In this document: positions 52,274 to 61,190 of the stretch, piece after piece
Layout: every line of letters begins with the position of its first letter
How positions within the stretch are numbered: position 1 is the first letter of the stretch
NCBI RefSeq assembly: GCF_029625295.1
Contig: NZ_CP121112.1
Location: forward strand, 4,092,001-4,156,000
Direction of reading: 5' to 3'
DNA from: Flavobacterium gyeonganense
GTDB taxonomy: Bacteria > Bacteroidota > Bacteroidia > Flavobacteriales > Flavobacteriaceae
Length of the DNA: 64,000 nucleotides
Notes under the pieces: generated by a model
Told to the model about the DNA's origin: nothing
Seen by the model: only the letters and a program-made list of their open reading frames with translations
The model's database searches: none
Made by a program: the position numbers and the translations under genes

Positions 52274-53278
52274 TTACTTAATCTTAATTACTACTTTTCC
52301 TCTGGATCTCCCTGTTTCAACATAAGACAATGCTTCGTTAGTCTGTTCGAATGAAAAGACTTTATCAATAACAGGTTTTATAATCCCAGCTTCAATCAGT
52401 TTTGTTATTTCGCTTAACTGTCTGCCTTCTGCTCTCATAAACAGAAATATAAAATTGCTGTTTAATTTTTTTGCTTTTTTCTTTACTCCCAGACTAATCA
52501 ATTTCGTTACTAATTTTAAATACCAGGGCAAACCAATTGTTGTGGCAAATTCAGGCGTTGGTGGGCCAACTAATGAAACAAGCTGCCCGCCAGACTTTAA
52601 AATTCGTAATGATTTTTCTAAAATTTTCGAATCTCTGTTACTGTGCAAAACAAGATCATAATCTTTCAGTTTTGTTTCAAAATCTTCCGTTTTGTAATCA
52701 ATAATAAGATCGGCACCAAGAGATTTTACTAATTCAATATTTTTTGCGCTTGTAGTTGTGGCAACAAAAGCCCCCAAATGCTTTGCTAACTGAATAGCAA
52801 ATGTGCCAACACCACCAGAACCAGCCTGAATGAAAACTTTTTGCCCTTTTTGTATTTTTCCTATTTCAACAAGAGCCTGCCAGGCAGTTAGCCCAACCAA
52901 AGGAATAGAACCTGCTTCCTCCATTGAAAGGTTTTTGGGTTTTAAGGCAACATCATTTTCATCAATAGAAATGTATTCAGCAAAAGTACCAACCCTATAA
53001 TCTGAGGGACGAGAATACACTTCGTCGCCAACCTTAAACTTGCTGACTTTAGAACCTATTTTGGTTACAATACCTGCCACATCGTGTCCATTTACAAATG
53101 ATGGCTTGTAGGGTAAAAACAGTTTAAAATCACCATTTCTAATAAGTGAATCTAATAAATTAACACCTGCCGAATGAACTTGTACCAATACATCATTTTC
53201 GTTTACACTTGGTACTGCCCAATCTGTCAAATGTAATTTTTCTTTTTTGCCGTATTTTTTTACTATGAATGCTTTCAT
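52274..53278 (-). CDS. Zinc-independent alcohol dehydrogenase/quinone oxidoreductase (MDR family)
   Basis: 334 residues. GroES-like N-terminal domain with GHDVAGIVTKIGSKVSKF, then the NADPH-binding VFIQAGSGGVGTFAIQLAKH; the structural and catalytic zinc cysteines are absent, as in quinone-oxidoreductase types. Probably reduces reactive enones or quinones. It lies 4 bp after an SDR gene and is divergent from an HxlR regulator, a layout typical of electrophile-response loci. Confidence 0.88.
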   Translation of the reverse strand: MKAFIVKKYGKKEKLHLTDWAVPSVNENDVLVQVHSAGVNLLDSLIRNGDFKLFLPYKPSFVNGHDVAGIVTKIGSKVSKFKVGDEVYSRPSDYRVGTFAEYISIDENDVALKPKNLSMEEAGSIPLVGLTAWQALVEIGKIQKGQKVFIQAGSGGVGTFAIQLAKHLGAFVATTTSAKNIELVKSLGADLIIDYKTEDFETKLKDYDLVLHSNRDSKILEKSLRILKSGGQLVSLVGPPTPEFATTIGLPWYLKLVTKLISLGVKKKAKKLNSNFIFLFMRAEGRQLSEITKLIEAGIIKPVIDKVFSFEQTNEALSYVETGRSRGKVVIKIK

Positions 53279-53282
53279 TTTT

Positions 53283-54083
53283 TTAGGCTTTGTTTAATTG
53301 TTTAAGAACATTTTTTTCTAAAACTCCATAAGCAAAATGTTGCAGGTTTATTAAGGCAGAAGTCCCTTTACCCACAATATTTCTAAATTTTGGTTTATCT
53401 GTTTGAACTACTTTAAGCACTTTTTCTGCAACCATCGCAGGATCTTCGGCCTGATCTACCAAATTTTCTGTGAATTTTTCAATCTTATTTCTTAACGTAT
53501 TGTAATCTTCAATTTTATTTAATGTTGTAGTGGAATTATCTAAAATGCTTGTTTTAAAAGCAGCCGGTTCAATCATGGCAACACTAATGTTAAACTCGTT
53601 CAATTCGTATCTTAATGCTTTAAAATAACCTTCCAATGCGTGTTTTGAAGCCGCATAGTAAGCTGCATTAGGAAATGACACAAGCCCTATAATTGAACCA
53701 ACAGTAATTATTTTACCAAATTTTTGTTTTCTAAAATGGGGTAATACAGCATTAGTTACTTTAATAGTTCCCCAAAAGTTAGTTTCCAATTGTTGTCTGC
53801 CCAACTCAACAGGTGTTTCTTCTGCAATACCTGAGACTAAAAAGCCGGCATTATTGATAAGAATATCCAATTGCCCTATTTTCTTAAAAATTCTTTCCGA
53901 AAAACTATTTATCGATTGTTCTGAATCAAGGTCTAATGCTATCATTTGAAAAGGAACCTTACCTATATACTTTTCAGAATTCCGACTTGTGCCAATTACA
54001 TTATAACCGTTTTTGTGTAACTCGTTTGCGATAAGTAAACCAAAGCCTGAACTTGCACCCGTTACTAAAATATTTTTTTTCAT
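53283..54083 (-). CDS. Short-chain dehydrogenase/reductase
   Basis: 266 residues. TGASSGFGLLIANEL (cofactor loop), DILINNAGFLVSG, and the catalytic YYAASKHALEGYFKAL with Tyr and Lys; GSIIG supplies the Ser. It is the first gene of a two-gene unit with the alcohol dehydrogenase and is probably controlled by the divergent HxlR regulator. Substrate unknown. Confidence 0.9.
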   Translation of the reverse strand: MKKNILVTGASSGFGLLIANELHKNGYNVIGTSRNSEKYIGKVPFQMIALDLDSEQSINSFSERIFKKIGQLDILINNAGFLVSGIAEETPVELGRQQLETNFWGTIKVTNAVLPHFRKQKFGKIITVGSIIGLVSFPNAAYYAASKHALEGYFKALRYELNEFNISVAMIEPAAFKTSILDNSTTTLNKIEDYNTLRNKIEKFTENLVDQAEDPAMVAEKVLKVVQTDKPKFRNIVGKGTSALINLQHFAYGVLEKNVLKQLNKA

Positions 54084-54114
54084 TTTTATTTGTTTTAATT
54101 TATCTGTAAATTAG

Positions 54115-54163
54115 CTTGCTAAATGCAAGTGCAAATATATAAACAACTTTTAAAATGCAAGTT
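54115..54163. promoter_or_regulatory. Candidate HxlR operator overlapping the SDR promoter
   Basis: AAATGCAAGT occurs twice, at 54121-54130 and 54153-54162, 32 bp apart (three helical turns). Each is part of an inverted repeat: CTTGC-N5-GCAAG (54115-54129) and AACTT-N9-AAGTT (54145-54163). Between them lies the minus-strand -7 box TATATTTG (54139-54132), and its -33 TTG (54160-54158) is inside the second copy. Binding would block the SDR/ADH promoter. Confidence 0.65.
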
Positions 54164-54181
54164 AAAATTTAAAAATAATTT

Positions 54182-54616
54182 ATGGAATTGAATAAAAAAA
54201 GATCAAACTGCCCACTGAGCTGCTCTCTTGACGTGTTTGGAGACAAGTGGTCTTTGCTCATTATCAGAGATTTGATGTTCGGAAATAAATGTACTTATAA
54301 TGATTTTTTAAAGTCAGATGAAGGTATAGCTACCAATATTTTAGCATCTAGACTGAAAGGGCTTGAAGAAAATGGTATTATTGAAAAATCAGCTCACCCG
54401 GACAGTAAAGCAAAATTTTTGTACAAACTGACCCCAAAAGGAATTGACTTATTGCCCATAATTATGGAAGTCTATATTTGGGCGGATAAATATTACGAAA
54501 TGCCAGTTGACCTAAAAGCAACAATTCAGGAAGCCAGAAAAGACAAGGAGAAATTTGTAAAACAGATTACAAAGGAATTGAAAATAAAAATAAAAGATAA
54601 AAAAAGCGACAGCTAA
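54182..54616 (+). CDS. HxlR-family winged-helix regulator
   Basis: 144 residues. CPLSCSLDVFGDKWSLLIIR is the family opening; the recognition region FLKSDEGIATNILASRLKGL, then EENGIIEKSAHPDSK and YKLTPKGIDLLPI. The N-terminal Cys pair may sense thiol-reactive compounds, as in HypR/QorR-type members. It is divergent from the SDR/ADH genes, with paired operator-like repeats in the 98-bp gap, so it probably represses them and perhaps itself. Confidence 0.92.
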   Translation: MELNKKRSNCPLSCSLDVFGDKWSLLIIRDLMFGNKCTYNDFLKSDEGIATNILASRLKGLEENGIIEKSAHPDSKAKFLYKLTPKGIDLLPIIMEVYIWADKYYEMPVDLKATIQEARKDKEKFVKQITKELKIKIKDKKSDS

Positions 54617-54645
54617 AAGAAGTGCCACCATAACTATTTAAGAAT

Positions 54646-54692
54646 AAAACAACCTTTTTTAAATCGATTTTAAAAAGGTTGTTTTGTTTTTT
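54646..54692. terminator. Bidirectional terminator between the HxlR and ABC genes
   Basis: AAAACAACCTTTTTT, short AT loop, AAAAAGGTTGTTTTGTTTTTT. Confidence 0.8.
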
Positions 54693-54775
54693 CGAACCTC
54701 CAAAAGTAGCTACCAGGTTGTAAAAAAGTAAAGCTTTGTAACCATATAAAGTTACTATTTTATGTTTTTAAAGTG

Positions 54776-56011
54776 TTATTTAATCCTGCCAACTGATCCC
54801 GTTTTAGAAGGAATAAGCTCAAGAATCGATGTAGGTGCAAGACCTGATTCGATTCTGTGTGAAACGTACAAAATAGCTACATTGGTTTGCTGTTTGATAG
54901 TATTGATTAACTGAATCACCAAATCTACGTTTTCGTCGTCCAGACCTTCCACAGGTTCATCCAGAATTAATAAAGGCGGATGTTTTAAAACCGCACGAAC
55001 AATTAGTGCTACTCTTTGCTGACCGATTGAAAGGTCTATAAAACGTTTCTTTTTTAAATGACTCATTTCAATTACTTCGAGCCATTGTGTCACAATTTGT
55101 TTTTGCAAAGTAGTAGGTTCTGTATACAATCCAATAGAATCAAAGAAACCTGATAGAATCATTTGTTCCAGCGTATGGCTTTTTTGGAACAAATCCATCA
55201 TAGAAGTCGTATATATTCCGATTTGCTTTTTGATTTCCCAAACGCTTTCACCACTTCCTTTTTTTCTTCCAAATAAAAATAAATCCTGACCATATCCTTT
55301 CGGGTTATCACCTGTAATTAGGGATAAGATAGTGCTTTTTCCGGAACCGTTCGGGCCAATTAACTGCCAGAATTCGCCTTGTTTGATGGTCCATGAAATG
55401 TTGTCCAGAATTTTTCGATCTTCATAACTTACTGAAACATGATCCATTTTTATTAATTCACTTTCGTGAAAAGTAGCCACTGCTTCATGAGCCTTTGGAA
55501 TTGCAGCTGTATTTAAGGTTTTAAAATGGTTTTCGGTTTTTGAAATAGGATATAAAGTAAAAGAGTTGTCTTTGATTTGGACTTTATTCACCACAAAATC
55601 CATTAGATCAACCGTACGATTTACAAGCTGAATAATAGATATTGTATCAGTAAGTTTTTCTAAAGAAAGAGCCAAAGCCAGACGCGAAGCCTGATCTAAA
55701 TGGTCGAAAGGATTATCGAAAATGATAAAATCCGGATTTTGGCTGATACAGTATTTCAAAAACTCTTTTTTACGTTCACCGGAAGAAAAAGTCCGCAATT
55801 GCCTGTGGGATTCTGGAGAAGCTTCAACAGATTCGTATTGGTATTCCCTTTCGATAAATTTTTCGATCGAAATATCTGAGAATAAAATTCCTTTTTGGTT
55901 ATTAAAAACCGCTAATTCTTCTTTAGCTTCGCCGGAAAGCAGGGTGTCTATGAACTTTTTTTTATTAACCTGATTGGTTAAAAGTATGTCCCAATGTTGT
56001 TTTTGATGCAT
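54776..56011 (-). CDS. Two-domain ABC ATPase, ModF-like, with degenerate first domain
   Basis: 411 residues with two nucleotide-binding domains and no membrane part. The C-terminal one is complete: GPNGSGKST, LSIGQQRVAL and LLILDEPVEGL. The N-terminal one keeps a signature FSSGERKKEF and a Walker B-like FIIFDNPFDHL but lacks a Walker A motif, so it starts within a truncated domain. E. coli ModF (PhrA) has the same two-domain layout. Its role in molybdate use is unproven and no mod genes are near. Confidence 0.82.
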   Translation of the reverse strand: MHQKQHWDILLTNQVNKKKFIDTLLSGEAKEELAVFNNQKGILFSDISIEKFIEREYQYESVEASPESHRQLRTFSSGERKKEFLKYCISQNPDFIIFDNPFDHLDQASRLALALSLEKLTDTISIIQLVNRTVDLMDFVVNKVQIKDNSFTLYPISKTENHFKTLNTAAIPKAHEAVATFHESELIKMDHVSVSYEDRKILDNISWTIKQGEFWQLIGPNGSGKSTILSLITGDNPKGYGQDLFLFGRKKGSGESVWEIKKQIGIYTTSMMDLFQKSHTLEQMILSGFFDSIGLYTEPTTLQKQIVTQWLEVIEMSHLKKKRFIDLSIGQQRVALIVRAVLKHPPLLILDEPVEGLDDENVDLVIQLINTIKQQTNVAILYVSHRIESGLAPTSILELIPSKTGSVGRIK

Positions 56012-56387
56012 TATTTATTTCTTAAAAAGTATTCCTTTTCTTTAATTATTCAGATTATCGGATTACTTCATTTATTAATTGAATATAACGACAAGTATAT
56101 AATTGTCTGGAAATATTGAACTTAAAACCAAATAAAGAAGTTTTAAGTTTACAAATATACTTTATTGACCATCTGAAAATGCCAATTAATTTCATAAAAA
56201 AATCATTTTTCAATATAGAATCTTTTCATATGTATGCCAATTTTTACTTTTGATTGCTTTAAATGTAAAATGATATATAAAATTACAACCGGTTGTTTTT
56301 ATTTGTATTTTAGTAAAAAATTGTACTAATTTTTTGAATGAACCAATAATAAAAAACCGAAAAACTGTAAAAAAACTATTAACTATT
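56012..56387 (+). other. AT-rich gap before the carbohydrate cluster
   Basis: 376 bp of very AT-rich DNA. TACTTTTG at 56245-56252 is a possible -7 box, which would give a leader of about 130 nt; no TTG is found 17-23 bp upstream. No gene or repeat family is recognised. Confidence 0.4.
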
Positions 56388-57122
56388 ATGAAAATTAAAC
56401 ACAAAACATTCTTGAAAGTAATGTGCTTTGTATTTTTGGCAACATTAGGTTTACAAGGATTTACTGTCTCATCAGGAGGCAAAATTGATCCTAATGCTAA
56501 AAACGATACAGTAAGAAGCATCGAGTCTTACTTTAGTCCTGCAACAAAATCAAAAAAAACACCAGATTCTGAAGGATTTATTCAACGGTGGTTACTATTA
56601 GAACCAATTAATAAACCCAATAGCAGTAATACTGTCTTTACAGATAGTTACCTCAGGACCGCATTTTCTACCGAGTATTTTCCAAATCAGTTTACAGTTC
56701 TTCCTAAGAGTGGAGATAAGGTAAAAGTTGGGGATCAGGAGCTAACATGGCATGCACTGGACAGTAAAAAATTCAATGTAAAATTATTTCGTTTCGCTTA
56801 TGGATTAAAAAAAGAAATATACGGCGTTTTGTTTTGGTCAGTAACAGTAGTGAACAGCCCAAAGGAAATGAAAAATGTAAGAATGGCAGTAGGTTCAAAT
56901 TCAGCATCAATGTGGTGGGTAAATGAAAAAGAAGCTGTATTGCTTTCAGGAGACAGACGTATGGTAATGGATGATTGTGTCTCGCCACGTTTAACACTTA
57001 ACAAAGGAAAAAATATAATTCGCGGTGTAGTAATCAACGGGCCCGGAATGAGTGATTTTTGTGTTCGTTTCTTGGATGAAAAAGGGCAGCCGGTTAAGAA
57101 TTTAACGATTACTCTGGAATAA
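56388..57122 (+). CDS. Secreted esterase-associated domain protein
   Basis: 244 residues from ATG 56388; a signal peptide lies in KTFLKVMCFVFLATLGLQGF. The mature part (FIQRWLLLEPINKPNSSNTV, SASMWWVNEKEAVLLSGDRR, MVMDDCVSPRLTLNKGKNII) resembles the beta-sandwich module that precedes the catalytic domain in large Bacteroidota acetylxylan esterases, but no esterase domain follows. It is 34 bp before the GH43 gene, so both are probably one transcript and act on the same polysaccharide, perhaps as a binding module. Confidence 0.65.
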   Translation: MKIKHKTFLKVMCFVFLATLGLQGFTVSSGGKIDPNAKNDTVRSIESYFSPATKSKKTPDSEGFIQRWLLLEPINKPNSSNTVFTDSYLRTAFSTEYFPNQFTVLPKSGDKVKVGDQELTWHALDSKKFNVKLFRFAYGLKKEIYGVLFWSVTVVNSPKEMKNVRMAVGSNSASMWWVNEKEAVLLSGDRRMVMDDCVSPRLTLNKGKNIIRGVVINGPGMSDFCVRFLDEKGQPVKNLTITLE

Positions 57123-57156
57123 AATTAATCTCATTTGTATAAATTTTGAAATTATT

Positions 57157-58608
57157 ATGAAAATAAGAAATAAATTAATAGGCACAACAGCCTTTTTATC
57201 AATATGGTTTACTGGCACAGTAAATGCCCAAATAGGAAAACCATTTATACATGATCCTTCTACTATCATGGAATGTGAAGGAAAGTATTACACATTTGGC
57301 ACTCGTGGAGGCGGATTAATATCTGAGGATGGCTGGACCTGGAATGAAGGAGGCGTAAGACCAGGGGGAGGAGCTGCTCCTGATGTAGTAAAAATTGGTG
57401 ATCGCTATCTTATTGCTTACGGCTCAACTGGTGGTGGACTTGGAGGTAGTCATGACGGACAAATAAATACGATGTGGAACAAGACTCTTGATCCAAATTC
57501 TCCAAACTTTAAATATTCAGAACCTATAGTGGTTGCTTCTTCCAGTAATATGGAAGATAATGATGCAATTGATCCGGGACTTCTTTTAGATCCTACCGAT
57601 GGCAGATTATGGTGTTCTTACGGAACGTATTTCGGTTTTATACGTCTTGTGGAACTTGATCCTAAAACCGGAGCACGCGTAAAAGGTAACAAAGCGATAG
57701 ATATAGCAATTGATTGTGAAGCAACTGATTTGATATACCGTGATGGATGGTATTATCTTCTTGGAACACACGGAACTTGTTGTGATGGTGCCAATTCTAC
57801 TTATAACATAGTGGTGGGACGTTCTAAAAAAGTTACAGGCCCATACCTTGATAACATGGGTAGGGATATGTTAAAAGGAGGTGGTAAAATGGTAATAGCA
57901 GCAGGTGGAAGAGTTAACGGACCTGGACACTTTGGACTTGTTGATCTTGGTGACGGAGTTCAAAAAATGTCCTGCCATTATGAAGCAGATCTGGATCAAA
58001 ACGGACGCAGCGTATTGGGTATTCGTCCTTTATTATGGAAAAATGGATGGCCGGTTGCAGGAGATAATTTCAAAGAAGGAACTTATGAAATTGAATCGGA
58101 GAGAAGAGGATATGCTTTAGAATTAGCTGTAGATTTCGTTCGCATGCCAGGCAGGATGCGTCCTTGGGAGCATGACCCTAATGAGCCGGTAAAAGCTGTT
58201 CCTTCCCAGCAATTATCAGATGTAATGGATACCTGGCCGAAAGGAAATACCAATATTCGTATAGGAGATTATATGTTTCGTCCTCATCAAAAATGGACTA
58301 TTACAGCAGCTCCAAATGCAGGAGGATATCTTGGAGCACCGTATTATAAAATAATAATAGCAGGAACAGAACGTGCATTAGCAGCCACACAAGAGGGTGA
58401 ATTAATAAGCGTTCCTAAATTTACAGGCGCGTCAGAACAATTATGGCGTATTGATCAATTAATTGACGGAACCTACAGGATAATGCCAAAAGTGGTTCCG
58501 AATTCTAATGAAAAATTAGCATTAGTTTCTTCTGGAGACAGTACACCAACACTTGCAAAATTTGATATGAATAGTGATAATTCTAAATGGAATTTTAGAG
58601 CACACTAA
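57157..58608 (+). CDS. Secreted glycoside hydrolase family 43 protein
   Basis: 483 residues with signal peptide (GTTAFLSIWFTGTVNAQ). Five-bladed propeller signatures: IHDPSTIMECEGKYYTFGT with the catalytic-base Asp33, DAIDPGLLLDPTDGRLWCSYG with the second Asp, and DCEATDLIYRDGWYYLLGTH with the acid Glu. This fits GH43 arabinanases. Residues about 390-480 look like a ricin-type beta-trefoil (EQLWRIDQLIDGTYRI, SKWNFRAH). It probably cleaves arabinan side chains of pectin, consistent with the PL1 gene near by. A strong terminator follows. Confidence 0.88.
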   Translation: MKIRNKLIGTTAFLSIWFTGTVNAQIGKPFIHDPSTIMECEGKYYTFGTRGGGLISEDGWTWNEGGVRPGGGAAPDVVKIGDRYLIAYGSTGGGLGGSHDGQINTMWNKTLDPNSPNFKYSEPIVVASSSNMEDNDAIDPGLLLDPTDGRLWCSYGTYFGFIRLVELDPKTGARVKGNKAIDIAIDCEATDLIYRDGWYYLLGTHGTCCDGANSTYNIVVGRSKKVTGPYLDNMGRDMLKGGGKMVIAAGGRVNGPGHFGLVDLGDGVQKMSCHYEADLDQNGRSVLGIRPLLWKNGWPVAGDNFKEGTYEIESERRGYALELAVDFVRMPGRMRPWEHDPNEPVKAVPSQQLSDVMDTWPKGNTNIRIGDYMFRPHQKWTITAAPNAGGYLGAPYYKIIIAGTERALAATQEGELISVPKFTGASEQLWRIDQLIDGTYRIMPKVVPNSNEKLALVSSGDSTPTLAKFDMNSDNSKWNFRAH

Positions 58609-58626
58609 ATATTTGTTCAATACAAA

Positions 58627-58669
58627 ATGAAAGGCGTACTTAAAAATAGGTACGCCTTTCATTTTTTTG
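58627..58669. terminator. Terminator of the GH43 gene
   Basis: ATGAAAGGCGTAC, AT loop, GTACGCCTTTCATTTTTTT. Confidence 0.9.
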
Positions 58670-58688
58670 CTGATTAAGTAATTTAATT

Positions 58689-59537
58689 TTACTTTGTTAC
58701 CATAGGTTTATTACTTCTAGACCATTCACTCCATGATCCTACGTAAAGGTGCGGAATTGGAATTCCGGCATAATCCATCGCTAATAGAGTGTGACAGGCC
58801 GTAACACCGGAACCGCAATGAACGATTACATTCTCCGGTTTCACTAAACCTAAAATTTCAGTATATTTTTTTGCCAGTTTTTCAGCAGAAAGATAAAAGC
58901 CGTTTTCGTCTAAGTTTTCGCTGAAAGGAACATTGATAGCACCTGGAATGTGACCAGCAATCAAATCTAGCGGTTCTGTAAGCCCCTCAAAACGATTTTT
59001 GTCCCTTACGTCAATGACAATATTTTCAGGGTTGTTATGGGCTTTATCTACTTCGTTAATATTGCTTAAAGCAAGTTGCCAGTCTGAAACCGGATATTTT
59101 TCAGCTGTATCAAAACTTTCTATTCCGGTGCTTAATGGAAAACCTTTATGGATTGCCACCTGATAACCTCCGTTTAAAACCTGTATTTTTTGGTGACCAA
59201 CAGCTTTTAGCATCCACCAAAATCTTGACGCTGCGTTAGAACCGTTTTTATCGTCATAAACAATAACGTGACTTTGCGGTGTAATACCAAGTTTAGACAG
59301 GACTCCTGAAAATTTTTTCAACGAAGGCAATGGATGTCTTCCGCCATTTGCAGGATTGCAGTCCACAGAAGCCAAATCACGGTTTAGATCTGCATAACGT
59401 GCACCTTTTAAATGTTCTTTTTTATAATTTTCCTCCATATTAAGTCCGGCTCTGGCATCAACCAATATAATTTCGGATGAATTTTTTAGCTGTAGTAATG
59501 CTTCGGGTTCGATTATAGGGTACCAATTTTGTGACAT
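58689..59537 (-). CDS. Sulfurtransferase (3-mercaptopyruvate-type, two rhodanese domains)
   Basis: 282 residues. Two rhodanese folds: the first is inactive (ILVDARAGLNMEENYKKEHL, no Cys), the second carries the catalytic loop HCGSGVTACHTLLAMDYAG (CGSGVTA, as in MPST). It transfers sulfur from 3-mercaptopyruvate or thiosulfate to acceptor thiols. It opens a three-gene minus-strand group with DUF1398 and the alpha/beta hydrolase. Confidence 0.92.
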   Translation of the reverse strand: MSQNWYPIIEPEALLQLKNSSEIILVDARAGLNMEENYKKEHLKGARYADLNRDLASVDCNPANGGRHPLPSLKKFSGVLSKLGITPQSHVIVYDDKNGSNAASRFWWMLKAVGHQKIQVLNGGYQVAIHKGFPLSTGIESFDTAEKYPVSDWQLALSNINEVDKAHNNPENIVIDVRDKNRFEGLTEPLDLIAGHIPGAINVPFSENLDENGFYLSAEKLAKKYTEILGLVKPENVIVHCGSGVTACHTLLAMDYAGIPIPHLYVGSWSEWSRSNKPMVTK

Positions 59538-59556
59538 CTGATTTTGTTATAGATAA

Positions 59557-59946
59557 TTAATCAGGTATTTTTTCGATCAGGATTTCATCACCAGATTTAT
59601 CAAAATAGGTACAGGTCATTTCCATAATATCAACACGCCATTTTGCGATTCCGCATTGTCCGGAATGATTGCAAAAAGTAATATAATCTGTCTGACCATC
59701 CTGATGCGCTACCAGAAATTCTATAAAACGTTCTTTATTCGCTGTATCTTCAACTTTTATTTCAGCATATTTTTCTTCTGAGATGACAGAATAATTATTT
59801 ACACCATAATATTCAACATGGCCATCGTTAACAAACGTATCATACCCTTTTACGCCCAAAATAATTAGGTCCTGTATATAATTTGGAAAATCGGCACCGC
59901 TTTTTACTTTGGCATGTGCCTCTTTTATTTGTTCGATTGTAAACAT
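59557..59946 (-). CDS. DUF1398 family protein
   Basis: 129 residues. FTIEQIKEAHAKVKSGADFP, YIQDLIILGVKGYDTFVNDG and the C-terminal GIAKWRVDIMEMTCTYFDKS match the DUF1398 family (YbcV-like), small cytosolic proteins of unknown function. It lies 19 bp upstream of the sulfurtransferase gene and 23 bp after the hydrolase gene. Confidence 0.85.
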   Translation of the reverse strand: MFTIEQIKEAHAKVKSGADFPNYIQDLIILGVKGYDTFVNDGHVEYYGVNNYSVISEEKYAEIKVEDTANKERFIEFLVAHQDGQTDYITFCNHSGQCGIAKWRVDIMEMTCTYFDKSGDEILIEKIPD

Positions 59947-59969
59947 AAAATTTTGATTTAAGGTTAACT

Positions 59970-60961
59970 TTATTGTTTCAAAAATACGATTAATGGTTTT
60001 ATAAACTGATCAAAAGATTCAATATGTGGTAAATGTCCGGTATTGGCGATTTCTACAAGTTTCGAATTCGGAATTGCTTTTTGTGTTTTTTTGCCCAGTT
60101 CGGCATAATTGCCCATTGTCTTCCTGACTTCTTCCGAAACAAGCGGTTTTCCCAATGCAGTTTTATCTCTTGTTCCGATAATTAATAGTGTTGGACTTTT
60201 GATATTTTTAAATTCGTATAAAACAGGCTGCGTAAAGATCATATCGTACATAAGAGCAGAATTCCAGGCAACAATTTTGTAATTAGGATCAGAAGTCCAT
60301 CCCGCGCCAAGTTCGGCCCACTTTTGGAAATCAGCATTCCATTTCCCATCATAATAATTCGTCATTTGGTATTTTTTGATGGCTTCATAGTTTTGTTTTA
60401 ATTCACTTTCGTACCACCAATCAACAGGTTTGTACGGTACGACTAATTTCCAGTCTTCTAAGCCAATCGGATTCTCCAAAACTAATTTCTCAGCAGTTTC
60501 CGGATACATCAGTGTAAATCTTGTAGCTAACATTCCGCCCATAGAATGCCCTAAAACAGCTGTTTTTTTAATTCCCAAATGGTCTAAAAGTTTTTTGGTG
60601 TTCTCGGCAAACTGCTGAAATGTATATTGGAAATTATCCGGTTTTGATGATTTTCCAAAACCAATCTGATCCGGCACAATAACCCTGAAGCCTTCTTTTA
60701 CTAATGCTTTGATGGTAGTTTCCCAATAAGCTCCATTGAAATTTTTTCCGTGAAATAAGACAATGTTTCTATTATTGTAATTATTGGGTTTGATATCCAT
60801 GTAAGCCATCTTTAAAAGCTGTCGCTGATTGCTTATTTCTAGAAAACTGACCGTAAAAGGATATTCATAATTCGTTAAATTAATATCCAATGCTTTTATT
60901 TTTTCCTGCTGCGAAAAGCAAAAAAAGGAAGTATGAGCAATATAATTTTTAGTTTTTTCAT
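59970..60961 (-). pseudogene. Secreted alpha/beta hydrolase, frameshift in the signal peptide
   Basis: From TTG 60890 the frame codes a full hydrolase: the nucleophile elbow GHSMGG, acid in GTRDKTALG, and His in ANTGHLPHIE. Upstream the same frame reads SQQEKIKALDINLTNYEYPF, the usual start of a mature secreted protein, but no start codon. ATG 60961 in another frame gives KKLKIILLILPFFAF, a signal peptide. The frames meet in the T run at 60914-60917: five Ts instead of four would join FAF to SQQEK. Either a one-base deletion has cut off secretion or the base call is wrong. An unlikely alternative is an intracellular protein from TTG 60890. Confidence 0.75.
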
Positions 60962-61190
60962 TTCAGCATGTTTTTAACGGCGGTATTTATAAAATTAAAG
61001 CTTAGTATTTTAAAAGCAAAACGTAAAATCTTAAAGTTATCAGAAAATTATTTCAGTAAGAAAGATTTTTCTTTTAAAAAGAAAATGTGATAAGTAGTGA
61101 GCAGTTAAGCAGCATACAGGATGCAACAGGACAGACTCTCAACGGCTTCTAACTATATTAGGTATAACTATTTAACCAATTTAACCAATT

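Noticed and set aside
56210..56521. 103-codon minus-strand frame at the left edge of the carbohydrate cluster
   Set aside because: It overlaps the true start and signal peptide of the plus-strand secreted protein, has no recognisable domain and is rich in Phe/Ile, as expected of the complement of AT-rich DNA.
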